Assembly: GCA_945863785.1 (NCBI GenBank)
Contig: CAMBAQ010000027.1
Span: forward strand, 1 to 15,369
Length of the DNA stretch: 15,369 nt
Direction of reading: 5' to 3'
DNA from: Chthoniobacter flavus
GTDB lineage: Bacteria > Verrucomicrobiota > Verrucomicrobiia > Chthoniobacterales > Terrimicrobiaceae
Of this stretch, positions 6,815-13,367 are shown one piece after another. The notes beneath the pieces are model-generated. The model had not been told where the DNA came from, did not search any database, and saw only the letters and a program-made list of their open reading frames with translations. A program made the translations under genes and the position numbers. Each line of letters starts with the position of its first letter. Position 1 is the first letter of the stretch.

Positions 6815-7513
6815 TTAACGCTTGGGTTTTTCAAAAACGACCATGTGTTGCCAGGGAAGAAATGCGTGCGTCGTTTTCCAAATAAAGCCGGCGGCTTCAA
6901 GTTCTTTGCGGATTTGGGCTTCGCTCATTTTATGGAGCGGTTTGATCGGCACTTGGGGATCCTCGGCGCGGTATTCCAAGACAACGACTCTCCCGGCGGG
7001 ACGGAGTGCCTGCATCAGGGATTGCAGCATTTCGGGAGGATGCGAAAATTCATGGTAGGCATCGACCATTAAGGCCAAGTCGATCGAGTCGGAGGGAAGA
7101 CGAACCCCGTCTATGGCGCCAAGATGAGTTTCTACATTGGGGTGGCCGAGTTCTTTGGCGCGGGTCTCAAGACAGGTGAGCATCTCAGGTTGGATATCGA
7201 CCGCCACCACGCGGCCCTTGGGAACCATCGGCGCAATCCGAAATGTGTGGAAGCCCGAACCTGCCCCAATATCAGCAACGACATCATCCGGCTTTAAACC
7301 GAGAGCAGCAGCAGCGCGACTCGAGGCTTCCTCATCCTCCCGACTGTCGCGTTCGAGCCAATCTATCCCCTCGTGGCCCATGACCTTCGCAATTTCCCGT
7401 CCCATGTGGAACTTCCCAATGCCATCGGGAGAAGAGGAAGGGCAAGCGCCTGCAGAAATCAACTGCAGTAGCAGGCAGGCGGCAACCAAAGTAGCCAAGG
7501 CAAGTTTCTTCAT
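6815..7513 (-). CDS. Class I SAM-dependent methyltransferase with signal peptide
   Basis: A 232-residue Rossmann methyltransferase of unknown substrate. Motif I is VVADIGAGSGFHTFRIA (DIGAGSG at 81-87). The acidic end of strand 2 is VVAVDIQPEML (D106), and LALMVDAYHEFSHP corresponds to motif IV. Further conserved-looking stretches are MGREIAKVMGHEGIDWLERD before the fold and PIKPLHKMSEAQIRKEL near the end. The first 23 residues form a signal peptide (MKKLALATLVAACLLLQLISAGAC); AGAC is a poor lipobox, so cleavage after residue 23 by signal peptidase I or lipidation at C24 are both possible. I recall similar signal-bearing methyltransferases in Planctomycetes and Verrucomicrobia. Exported SAM enzymes are odd, because SAM is made in the cytoplasm. 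The gene is isolated, flanked by the terminator and by a gene-poor gap. Confidence 0.82.
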   Translation of the reverse strand: MKKLALATLVAACLLLQLISAGACPSSSPDGIGKFHMGREIAKVMGHEGIDWLERDSREDEEASSRAAAALGLKPDDVVADIGAGSGFHTFRIAPMVPKGRVVAVDIQPEMLTCLETRAKELGHPNVETHLGAIDGVRLPSDSIDLALMVDAYHEFSHPPEMLQSLMQALRPAGRVVVLEYRAEDPQVPIKPLHKMSEAQIRKELEAAGFIWKTTHAFLPWQHMVVFEKPKR

Positions 7514-7992
7514 GCGTGCTTAAACCGAATCCAGCGCAGTTAGCCACAATCGACCTAATAAGAAACTAGTCAACATAGAGTTTGTCCGTTTTCAGGACTG
7601 CTAAAAGCCATCAGCAACTGCTCTGGTTGTATGGCATTGGGTGTGATTCATACTCGAATAACATCACTTCAGCGGAACGTTTTTGAAAACTCAATGCTTC
7701 AACCATACAAAAATGACGTCACTCCTGCAAACGGCGTTATCACTTTCAGCGTGGTCTACAATTCTATCTCGCCAGAAGCGAAAAGCGGACTGAATTTGAT
7801 TGCCCCGCTTTGTGTGGGGCTGGCGATGTCGGTTTTTTCTACACCTCTACTGTGCATCTACATCCCAGCTCAAAACGACTTTTTTCAAAAGCCGTTTTCG
7901 GGATTAATTTCAGGCTTCCTGTGAATGCCTTTCAGATACAATTTCATCAACTACCCTCTTCTTTAGGTGAGGGGAATGTAGTAAAAGAATTT
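7514..7992. other. Gene-poor AT-rich stretch with hairpins
   Basis: About 480 bp with no gene I can support. Open frames on the plus strand (for example 7631-7924, 97 codons) match no family, lack ribosome-binding sites and overlap a terminator-like hairpin. One 60-base line (7681-7740) is 38% G+C, well below the mutS region. It holds a GCCCC/GGGGC hairpin at about 7802-7821 and the stronger hairpin at 7872-7898. I find no tRNA, tmRNA, RNase P, SRP or 6S RNA signature. It might hold the methyltransferase promoter, an unrecognised small RNA or decayed sequence. Confidence 0.6.
7872..7898. terminator. Terminator-like hairpin in the gene-poor stretch
   Basis: AAAACG (7872-7877) pairs with CGTTTT (7893-7898); after one A/C mismatch, CTTTT (7879-7883) pairs with AAAAG (7887-7891), leaving a three-base loop. 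The stem of 11 pairs ends in T4 on the plus strand and the same on the minus strand, so it could act in either direction. No gene ends just before it on either strand, which is unusual and may point to an unannotated transcript. Confidence 0.45.
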
Positions 7993-8022
7993 ACGCCTAT
8001 CCCCGAAGGGACATTAAGGCGT
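7993..8022 (-). terminator. Hairpin with TTCG loop overlapping the secreted-protein stop
   Basis: On the minus strand ACGCCT (8022-8017) pairs with AGGCGT (7998-7993). Inside it, TCCC and GGGA enclose a TTCG loop, a very stable tetraloop. The TAA stop of the Pro/Thr-tailed secreted protein (8016-8014) lies in the internal bulge. The downstream sequence AAATTCTTTT is only weakly T-rich, so termination is likely but not certain; it may instead protect the 3' end of the message. Confidence 0.55.
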
Positions 8023-8673
8023 TGGGCTCGGAGTGGGCGTCGGTGAAGGACCGCCAAGAACGCCCTTCCTTGTTAGAAGTTGTCCTAGATAGTTAAGAGC
8101 GTTAGCGCTAGCGAACCCCTTATTATTCACATCTCTTGTGAGGTGGGAATTGTATTCGGCAGTAGCCTTGCTTGATCCCGCAAACCCATATTCTAAAGCA
8201 GTTTGAGTTCCATTCTTAGTTGAAGCATTGACTTGAGTTCCAGAGGCGAGGAGGTACCCTGTGAGTTTTTTGGAGAGATTTGCGCGCATTTCTTCTCCTA
8301 CGACTGCATGTTTATCTATTGCCCCAACAAGCTGCAAAGCGCCGCTATCTCCAGTGGTTGCGGCAACAGATGCGCCGAACATAATAGCATTTTGTTTGCC
8401 AGTATAGTCCTGAATCGTGTTGTAGGATCCTTCAATCAAACTTGGTGCTTGATAGTAATTAAAAGTATTGGGATCCGTAAGTACAATAACCGAGGAGAAA
8501 GACGATGCCGCCGTATCTACGACTAAGAAGCCGTTTTGAAAAAAAGTGTAATTCACACTGGTCCCAGTTTTTGAAAGCGAAAGATCGTAGATCAGCAACT
8601 GCGCATGACCAACTGCGCCGAATGCGAACAGCAAAACAGCAGAAAGTGTAGAAAGAGAGATGCGCTTTATCAT
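8014..8673 (-). CDS. Secreted protein of unknown function with Pro/Thr tail
   Basis: I do not recognise a family. From the ATG at 8673 it has 219 residues. MIKRISLSTLSAVLLFAFGAVGHAQ is a clear Sec signal peptide with cleavage probable at GHA|Q. The mature part opens with LLIYDLSLSKTGTSVNYTFFQNGFLVVD, here seen as LLIYDLSLSKTG then NYTFFQNGFLVVD. It is rich in Ser, Thr, Asn and Ala and looks like a beta-rich surface or periplasmic protein. The C-terminus is GGPSPTPTPSPTP, like the linkers that precede anchor domains in some envelope proteins, but here it ends at a stop. The frame is open to 8736, but those residues overlap mutS and hide the signal peptide, so the later ATG is preferred. No Shine-Dalgarno site is seen. 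Base composition is low in G+C (38-47% in two sampled lines), unlike mutS next to it. Confidence 0.7.
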   Translation of the reverse strand: MIKRISLSTLSAVLLFAFGAVGHAQLLIYDLSLSKTGTSVNYTFFQNGFLVVDTAASSFSSVIVLTDPNTFNYYQAPSLIEGSYNTIQDYTGKQNAIMFGASVAATTGDSGALQLVGAIDKHAVVGEEMRANLSKKLTGYLLASGTQVNASTKNGTQTALEYGFAGSSKATAEYNSHLTRDVNNKGFASANALNYLGQLLTRKGVLGGPSPTPTPSPTP

Positions 8674-8732
8674 GAGAACAAATTGCTCGCGAATAGGTAA
8701 GATGTCAATCTGAAGTAGAGATTTAACTGCCC

Positions 8733-11213
8733 TCAAAATAAAGCCATCTGGGCGGCATCGGGATCTGGAACGAGTCTTTTGCGGGGAGACTGGGCGCGGG
8801 TAGGTTGGCCTTCCGCATTGAGTTCGGATTTTTCGAGGTTGTTAAGAATCTCGCGGGCACGGGTGATGATCGAATCAGGCAGTCCGGCGAGGCGCGCGAC
8901 TTGGATGCCGTAGCTTTGATCAGCGCGGCCGGGGAGGATTTTTCGGAGGAAAATAATTTGGTCGTTCCATTCGCGAACGGCGACATTGAGATTCAGGATC
9001 CCAGATCGGGTACGCTCGAGGTCGGTGAGTTCGTGGTAGTGGGTGGCGAAGAGCGCGCGGCAGCCGATTTGGTCGTGGAGGTATTCGGAAACACTCCATG
9101 CAATCGATAGGCCGTCAAAAGTGGAGGTCCCGCGCCCGATCTCGTCCAGAATCACAAGGCTGCGAGCGGTCGCATTGTTGAGGATGTTGGCGGTTTCATT
9201 CATCTCGACCATGAAAGTAGATTGACCTCGAGCGAGATCGTCACTTGCGCCGACACGTGTAAAAATCCGGTCAGCGAGGCCGACGCGCATGGATTTGGCT
9301 GGCACATAGCTTCCGGTTTGCGCGAGGAGCGTGAGGAGGGCGACTTGGCGGATGTAAGTGGATTTTCCCGCCATGTTCGGCCCGGTAATGATGGCGAATT
9401 TTTTTCCATCGGTGCCGAGGTCGGTGTCATTCGGAACGAATCGGGCGCCTTCGCTGAGTTGATCCAGCACGGGGTGACGACCGTCGATGATGTGGAGGAT
9501 ATCGGAATCATCAATCTCTGGGCGGCAGTAGTCGTGGAGGCGTGCGGTCTCGGCAAAGGAACAGAGAACATCGAGGACAGCCAGCGTGTTGGCTGTTTCT
9601 TGCAAGCGGGGGAGTTCGGAAAGGACGGCGGCGCGGAGTTCGGAAAAGATCTCAATCTCGCGGGCGCGGGAACGTTCTTCGGAACCGAGGATCTTTCCTT
9701 CGACTTCTTTGAGCTCGGGTGTGATGAAGCGCTCGCCCCCGACCGTGGTTTGTTTGCGAATGTAGTCCTCCGGAACCGCTCCTAGATTAGATTTGGTGAT
9801 TTCGATGAAGTAACCAAAGACGGAGGTGAAGCGGACCTTGAGGGATTTGATTCCGGTGCGTTCGATTTCTTTTTCTTGGAGGGCAACGATCCAGTTTTTT
9901 CCTTCGTGGGACGCCGAGCGGAGTTCGTCGAGAGCGGAATCAAATCCAGCTTGAATGAATCCCCCCTCGCGGATTACCGGCGGAGGTGTTTCGACGAGGG
10001 CTCGGGTCAGCGTATCGGACAAATCGGGCAGTGCATGGAGACGCGCGAGCGAGTTTGCAAGGAGGGGCGACGGGATCGAGAGCTTCTGGCCGCCACCGAG
10101 GCTGGCAGCTAAAGATGGTATACGGGAAAGGGATTGAGCAAGTGTCGCGAGGTCGCGAGCATTGCCGGAGGGACCGTGAAGCCGAGCTGTCGCGCGCTCG
10201 ATGTCACGGATTTCGGACAGGCGGGACCGGAGATCTCCGAGAAGCATGGCATCGGAAAGAAGGGCGGCGACGGCATCCTGGCGTTCCTCAATTTCAGCCG
10301 CATCACGGAGGGGGTGCAGTATCCACTCGCGCAGGAGCCGCGCTCCCATTGGCGTGGACGTGCGGTCCAGTGCGCCGAGGAGGGTCATACTGCGGCCAGC
10401 GCGCGAGTTAACGAGCTCTAGGTGGCTTTGCGAAGCAGCGTCGAGAATCAGGAATTGACTGCAGCGGTAGGGTTGCAGGCGGTTCAGGTGGCCTGCCTGA
10501 CGTCGCATCTGGCGGGTGATGTAGTGAAGGAGGGCGCCAGCGGCAGCGGTTCCGGCAGGAAGATCGGCGCAACCGAATCCATCGAGCGAGTGAACTTTGA
10601 AATGGGTGCGAAGAATATCCGTGGCTGGCTCAGACTCAAAAACGTAACCATCGAGAACCGATCGGGGGTTGATGGTTGCGAATTGGTCGGTCTGATGGTC
10701 AGGGACGAGGATTTCTGATGGGGAAACGCGGGCTAGTTCGTCGAGTAGGGCGGGAAGTGTCGCAAGTTCCGTGAGGCGAAATTCGCCCGTACTGAGATCA
10801 CAAAAAGCCATCCCGAAGGCATCGCCTCGAGAGCAAAGAGCAGCGAGGTAATTTGGTTTTCGATCGTCGAGACCGAAGTCATCTAGTGTGCCCGGACTGA
10901 GGATCTGGGAAATCTCTCGGCGCACGAGCTTGCCGGCCTGGACCTCGCCGACCTGATCACAGATCGCCGCACGCCAACCAGCGGCAACGAGCTTTTCGAT
11001 ATACCCTCGGGCGGCGTGGTAGGGCATGCCGCACATCGGAGTTGGGCCGCGCTTCGTGAGCGACAGATTCAGTAAGCGAGAGGCCTCGATCGCATCTTCG
11101 CCAAACATCTCATAGAAATCCCCAAGACGAAAAAGGAGAAGCGTGCCCGGCGGCAATTCACGCCGCAGGGCGTGATATTGCTGCATCATGGGAGTCAACG
11201 TTTCGGTGGACAT
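8733..11213 (-). CDS. mutS: DNA mismatch repair protein MutS
   Basis: MutS recognises mismatches and small loops in DNA and, with ATP, starts repair with MutL. It is full length at 826 residues. The mismatch-binding domain has FRLGDFYEMFGEDA, with the wedge F33 and E35 intact. The connector, lever and clamp regions follow; FGYFIEITKSN and KQTTVGGERFITPEL fall at about 466-500. The ATPase domain has Walker A GPNMAGKSTYIRQ (611-623), FMVEMNETANIL (about 668-678), Walker B VILDEIGRGTSTFDG (687-701) and FATHYHEL (722-729). The protein ends exactly with QMALF, a likely beta-clamp-binding motif, so the longer C-terminal tetramer domain of E. coli MutS is absent. The ATG follows the thiG stop by 6 bp, implying co-transcription. 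Confidence 0.97.
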   Translation of the reverse strand: MSTETLTPMMQQYHALRRELPPGTLLLFRLGDFYEMFGEDAIEASRLLNLSLTKRGPTPMCGMPYHAARGYIEKLVAAGWRAAICDQVGEVQAGKLVRREISQILSPGTLDDFGLDDRKPNYLAALCSRGDAFGMAFCDLSTGEFRLTELATLPALLDELARVSPSEILVPDHQTDQFATINPRSVLDGYVFESEPATDILRTHFKVHSLDGFGCADLPAGTAAAGALLHYITRQMRRQAGHLNRLQPYRCSQFLILDAASQSHLELVNSRAGRSMTLLGALDRTSTPMGARLLREWILHPLRDAAEIEERQDAVAALLSDAMLLGDLRSRLSEIRDIERATARLHGPSGNARDLATLAQSLSRIPSLAASLGGGQKLSIPSPLLANSLARLHALPDLSDTLTRALVETPPPVIREGGFIQAGFDSALDELRSASHEGKNWIVALQEKEIERTGIKSLKVRFTSVFGYFIEITKSNLGAVPEDYIRKQTTVGGERFITPELKEVEGKILGSEERSRAREIEIFSELRAAVLSELPRLQETANTLAVLDVLCSFAETARLHDYCRPEIDDSDILHIIDGRHPVLDQLSEGARFVPNDTDLGTDGKKFAIITGPNMAGKSTYIRQVALLTLLAQTGSYVPAKSMRVGLADRIFTRVGASDDLARGQSTFMVEMNETANILNNATARSLVILDEIGRGTSTFDGLSIAWSVSEYLHDQIGCRALFATHYHELTDLERTRSGILNLNVAVREWNDQIIFLRKILPGRADQSYGIQVARLAGLPDSIITRAREILNNLEKSELNAEGQPTRAQSPRKRLVPDPDAAQMALF

Positions 11214-11219
11214 CTCAGA

Positions 11220-12005
11220 TCAGGAATTTCTCAGGAAAGCCGCGAGCGGGCTTGTCGGCGAAGCTTGATCGAGTCGCATAGGAAGCCCAGCCTCAAAGGC
11301 CTCGCGAGCCGCTTCCACTGTGACGCGGAAGGCATTTGCCATGCGGCTTGGAAAGGACGCGGCAGCGATGGCGGTATTCACCAGAACGGCGTCAGCTCCC
11401 ATTTCAAGAGCTTCCGCCGCATGGCTGGGAGCGCCGATGCCGGCGTCGACGATAACGGGAACAGAGGCTTGCTTGATGATAATTTCGATCTGGGATCGCG
11501 TATCTAGCCCGCGATTGCTGCCGATGGGCGAACCGAGCGGCATCACGGTTGCCGTTCCCACATCCTGCAAACGTCGGGCTAGGACGGGGTCGGCATTGAT
11601 GTAAGGAAGAACAACGAAGCCCTCTTTTACCAACTGCGTGGCCGCGGCGAGCGTTTCGATCGGATCAGGCAGGAGGTAGTGGGGGTCCGGGTGGATTTCA
11701 AGTTTCACCCACATGGGAAGTCCCGCTGCGGCAGCGAGGCGGGCGAGGCGAACGGCCTCCTCCGCATTCATAGCTCCGCTGGTATTCGGAAGAAGCAGGT
11801 ATTTTTTCGGATCAATGAATTCGAGGATGTTCGCGTAGGGATCGTTTTTTCCGCTTAGATCAGCGCGGCGGAGGGCGACAGTGATGATTTCTGCGCCGCT
11901 GGCATTAAGCGCGTCCCGCATGGTCTCATTCGATGAGAATTTGCCGGTTCCAAGAAGGAGTCGGGATGAAAACTCACGGCCAGCGATGGTCAGTTTTTGA
12001 TTCAC
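11220..12005 (-). CDS. thiG: Thiazole synthase ThiG
   Basis: ThiG builds the thiazole ring of thiamine from 1-deoxyxylulose 5-phosphate, dehydroglycine and the ThiS thiocarboxylate. From the GTG chosen here it has 261 residues. LTIAGREFSSRLLLGTGKF is the family start; LPNTSGAMNAEEAVRLARLA, WVKLEIHPDPHYLLPDP (with the lysine that forms the Schiff base), VMPLGSPIGSNRGL, VIVDAGIGAPSHAAEALEMGADAVLVNTAIA (seen as VDAGIGAPSHAAEALEMG then ADAVLVNTAIA) and the barrel end all fit. There is no ATG: a TTG at 12047 would add 14 residues, but the GTG fits the family start better. Neither has a clear Shine-Dalgarno site. It sits 6 bp upstream of mutS and stands apart from other thi genes; no thiS or thiamine riboswitch is seen. 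Confidence 0.94.
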   Translation of the reverse strand: MNQKLTIAGREFSSRLLLGTGKFSSNETMRDALNASGAEIITVALRRADLSGKNDPYANILEFIDPKKYLLLPNTSGAMNAEEAVRLARLAAAAGLPMWVKLEIHPDPHYLLPDPIETLAAATQLVKEGFVVLPYINADPVLARRLQDVGTATVMPLGSPIGSNRGLDTRSQIEIIIKQASVPVIVDAGIGAPSHAAEALEMGADAVLVNTAIAAASFPSRMANAFRVTVEAAREAFEAGLPMRLDQASPTSPLAAFLRNS

Positions 12006-12121
12006 AGTGGGTGAATGATGGGGTTGGTCGGGGCTTTTTCGCAACAAGTATGATGCGGAGATTTGGGATGAGTCTGCGATCGAATGGATGCGTAGTTTAA
12101 CCCGGACTCAGCATAATTGAC

Positions 12122-12146
12122 CACAGAGGACACAGAGAGCACAGAG
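12122..12146. repeat. Three CACAGAG repeats at 9-nt spacing
   Basis: CACAGAG starts at 12122, 12131 and 12140, exactly nine bases apart. The spacer bases vary. I recall CACAGAG tracts as intergenic repeats in several environmental bacterial genomes, sometimes near genes of the GxxExxY type; no such gene is present here. Confidence 0.8.
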
Positions 12147-12155
12147 AATCAGCTG

Positions 12156-12191
12156 TTTACACTTCAATGAGAATCCAATGTTTTGTGTAAA
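12156..12191. repeat. Inverted repeat between the two tandem tracts
   Basis: TTTACAC (12156-12162) and GTGTAAA (12185-12191) are perfect 7-base inverted copies separated by 22 bases. They lie between the CACAGAG tract and the CAGGAT-like tract. It may form a weak hairpin or mark the ends of a small degenerate element. Confidence 0.5.
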
Positions 12192-12210
12192 ATCCAACAA
12201 CCTCTAAGGC

Positions 12211-12250
12211 ATTCCTGTGAATCCTTTTAATCCCGTCATCCTGTCTAAAA
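12211..12250. repeat. Degenerate TCCTGTnA tandem repeat (minus strand CAGGAT-like)
   Basis: TCC recurs at 12213, 12222, 12231 and 12239, spacing 9, 9 and 8, in units such as TCCTGTGAA, TCCTTTTAA, TCCCGTCA and TCCTGTCTA. On the minus strand this reads like ACAGGAT units, which I recall as a dispersed repeat in several bacterial genomes. It lies just after the stop codon of the DUF6572-like gene. Confidence 0.65.
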
Positions 12251-12264
12251 ATCCATATTCGACT

Positions 12265-12666
12265 CTAGCAGCAGGTGTTTCCGCCGCAACCGCAAGATCC
12301 CGTGGCGTCGGGCAGGACTTCCTCGGCGGGATCGATCTGGATTGTCTCAAGTTGGATTTGCTGAAGGGCAAATTGCTCGCGGGCCTGTTGAAGGAGGCCG
12401 AGGGCCAGAGGGTCGGGAAGATGTCGCGTGCGGAGTTGGATCTCGACGGTCTTGCCGGCATACTGCGGGAAAGATTCGGCCATTTCTCCGTCCAGAATGA
12501 AGGAAGCGTAGGCGTTGAGCTTTTCCTGAAGTTGGAGGATCTGTTGGTCTTCTTTTCCCCAAGGTCGTGTCTCATACATGGCAAGAACGAGAAGGTCGCG
12601 GCGGCTATCGTAGGCAAAGGCATCAAGCACACCCGTGTGCTCAAGCCCCATTGGTCGGGAACTCAT
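12265..12666 (-). CDS. DUF6572-like protein with cysteine-rich C-terminal tail
   Basis: A 133-residue cytoplasmic-looking protein without a signal peptide. MGLEHTGVLDAFAYD, then RRDLLVLAMYETRPW, then LQEKLNAYASFILDGEM resemble DUF6572 proteins as I remember them; the function is unknown. The C-terminus ends SCGCGGNTCC, with four cysteines in the last nine residues, plausible as a metal-binding tail. The start at ATG 12666 is used; a second in-frame ATG five codons later is possible. It is the last gene of the oxidase run, 27 bp after the DUF420 gene, and the repeat-bearing gap follows. Co-transcription with copper-handling genes makes a metal-related role worth testing, but it is inference. 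Confidence 0.72.
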   Translation of the reverse strand: MSSRPMGLEHTGVLDAFAYDSRRDLLVLAMYETRPWGKEDQQILQLQEKLNAYASFILDGEMAESFPQYAGKTVEIQLRTRHLPDPLALGLLQQAREQFALQQIQLETIQIDPAEEVLPDATGSCGCGGNTCC

Positions 12667-12693
12667 GATATTATTTTGATTGGGTTGAAAGAA

Positions 12694-13125
12694 TCAGGCT
12701 CTGGGAAACCACTGATAAAGCATGAAGTAAACAAGCACACCTGTCACAGAGACGTAAAGCCAGAGCGGAAAAGTCCAACGAGCCCAAGCGCGGTGGCGTT
12801 CGTAGCGGGCGCGGATGGCGTGGTTAATGGTAATCAAAATCAGCGGTACAATAGTGATTGCTAAGATAATGTGGGAGGTGAGCATCCCGTAGTAAAAGGT
12901 GCGCCAGGCTCCTGTTCCTCCAAAGGGAGTGTGGACACCGTGGACGAGAATTTTGTGGAGGACGTAGGTGACAAGGAAAATGGACGAGACGACGAAGGCG
13001 CCAGCCATACAGTTTCGGTGGGCGATTTTCCTGTCCGTTTTGATGCAAAAAAAGCCAGCGAGAAGGAGGAGTGTCGCGATGGAGTTGAGGCCCGCATTGA
13101 GGGCCGGAAGGTCGGAAACACTCAT
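12694..13125 (-). CDS. DUF420 membrane protein, cytochrome oxidase assembly type
   Basis: A 143-residue integral membrane protein with about four hydrophobic segments: LNSIATLLLLAGFFCI, AGAFVVSSIFLVTYVLHKIL, SHIILAITIVPLILITIN and TFPLWLYVSVTGVLVYFML. The histidines in KIAHRN, VLHKILVHG, MLTSHIILA and YERHRAWAR are typical of DUF420, which I recall as linked to CtaM/YozB proteins needed for heme-copper oxidase maturation. Start chosen at the ATG (13125) that overlaps the stop of the 81-residue protein by 4 bp; the longer frame upstream is not a plausible protein. It belongs to the ctaB-ctaE-SCO run, in keeping with a role in oxidase assembly. The precise activity is not known. Confidence 0.84.
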   Translation of the reverse strand: MSVSDLPALNAGLNSIATLLLLAGFFCIKTDRKIAHRNCMAGAFVVSSIFLVTYVLHKILVHGVHTPFGGTGAWRTFYYGMLTSHIILAITIVPLILITINHAIRARYERHRAWARWTFPLWLYVSVTGVLVYFMLYQWFPRA

Positions 13126-13367
13126 TGAACTGGCTTTTGACGATCCAACTCGCGGCAGGTGCGTGCGATGAAAACCACGAGAGCGCTGACAATCACAAAC
13201 ACAACGCCCAGCATGCACAGAACTCCCCAAGAAAGACCGACGCCCGCCAAGACGGTTTGAGGTTCGTCTGAATTACCAACGCCTGGTTCACGACACCCCA
13301 CGCAGGCCAGCATAGGATGGAGCAAAGTGAGAAAAAAAACACTAACCGTTAAGGTGAAGGTTTTCAT
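13122..13367 (-). CDS. Small membrane protein with CxxC, in the oxidase operon
   Basis: An 81-residue protein not assigned to a family. It starts with a signal-like segment (MKTFTLTVSVFFLTLLHPML), followed at once by ACVGCREPG (C22, C25). A second hydrophobic segment follows at about 43-68 (LAGVGLSWGVLCMLGVVFVI onward), then a basic tail, CRELDRQK. If the first segment is cleaved or crosses the membrane, CVGC would sit just outside it, where copper sites of the oxidase are assembled. Its ATG overlaps the SCO stop by 4 bp and its own stop overlaps the DUF420 start by 4 bp, so it is translated as part of the run. A role in copper handling is inferred from position and motif only. Confidence 0.72.
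   Translation of the reverse strand: MKTFTLTVSVFFLTLLHPMLACVGCREPGVGNSDEPQTVLAGVGLSWGVLCMLGVVFVIVSALVVFIARTCRELDRQKPVQ

Noticed and set aside
7631..7924. A 97-codon plus-strand open frame in the gene-poor stretch
   Set aside because: It matches no family I know, has no ribosome-binding site or promoter I can see, and runs through a terminator-like hairpin. The overlapping frame at 7810-8046 is no better.
8673..8708. A perfect TTGACA on the minus strand (8708-8703) as promoter of the secreted-protein gene
   Set aside because: The hexamer 17 bases downstream is CAATTT, a poor -10 match, and it would leave almost no leader, so a promoter call is not supported.
9222..9785. A 187-codon plus-strand open frame opposite mutS
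   Set aside because: It is antisense to a conserved mutS reading frame, which explains the lack of stops in G+C-rich DNA. Its product shows no family features.
12006..12264. Possible thiamine (TPP) riboswitch ahead of thiG
   Set aside because: Neither the CTGAGA nor the ACCTGATCTGG type core elements are present in the leader on the minus strand.
12217..12864. A 215-codon plus-strand open frame opposite the DUF6572-like and DUF420 genes
   Set aside because: It is antisense to two better-supported genes and its product is low in recognisable structure.
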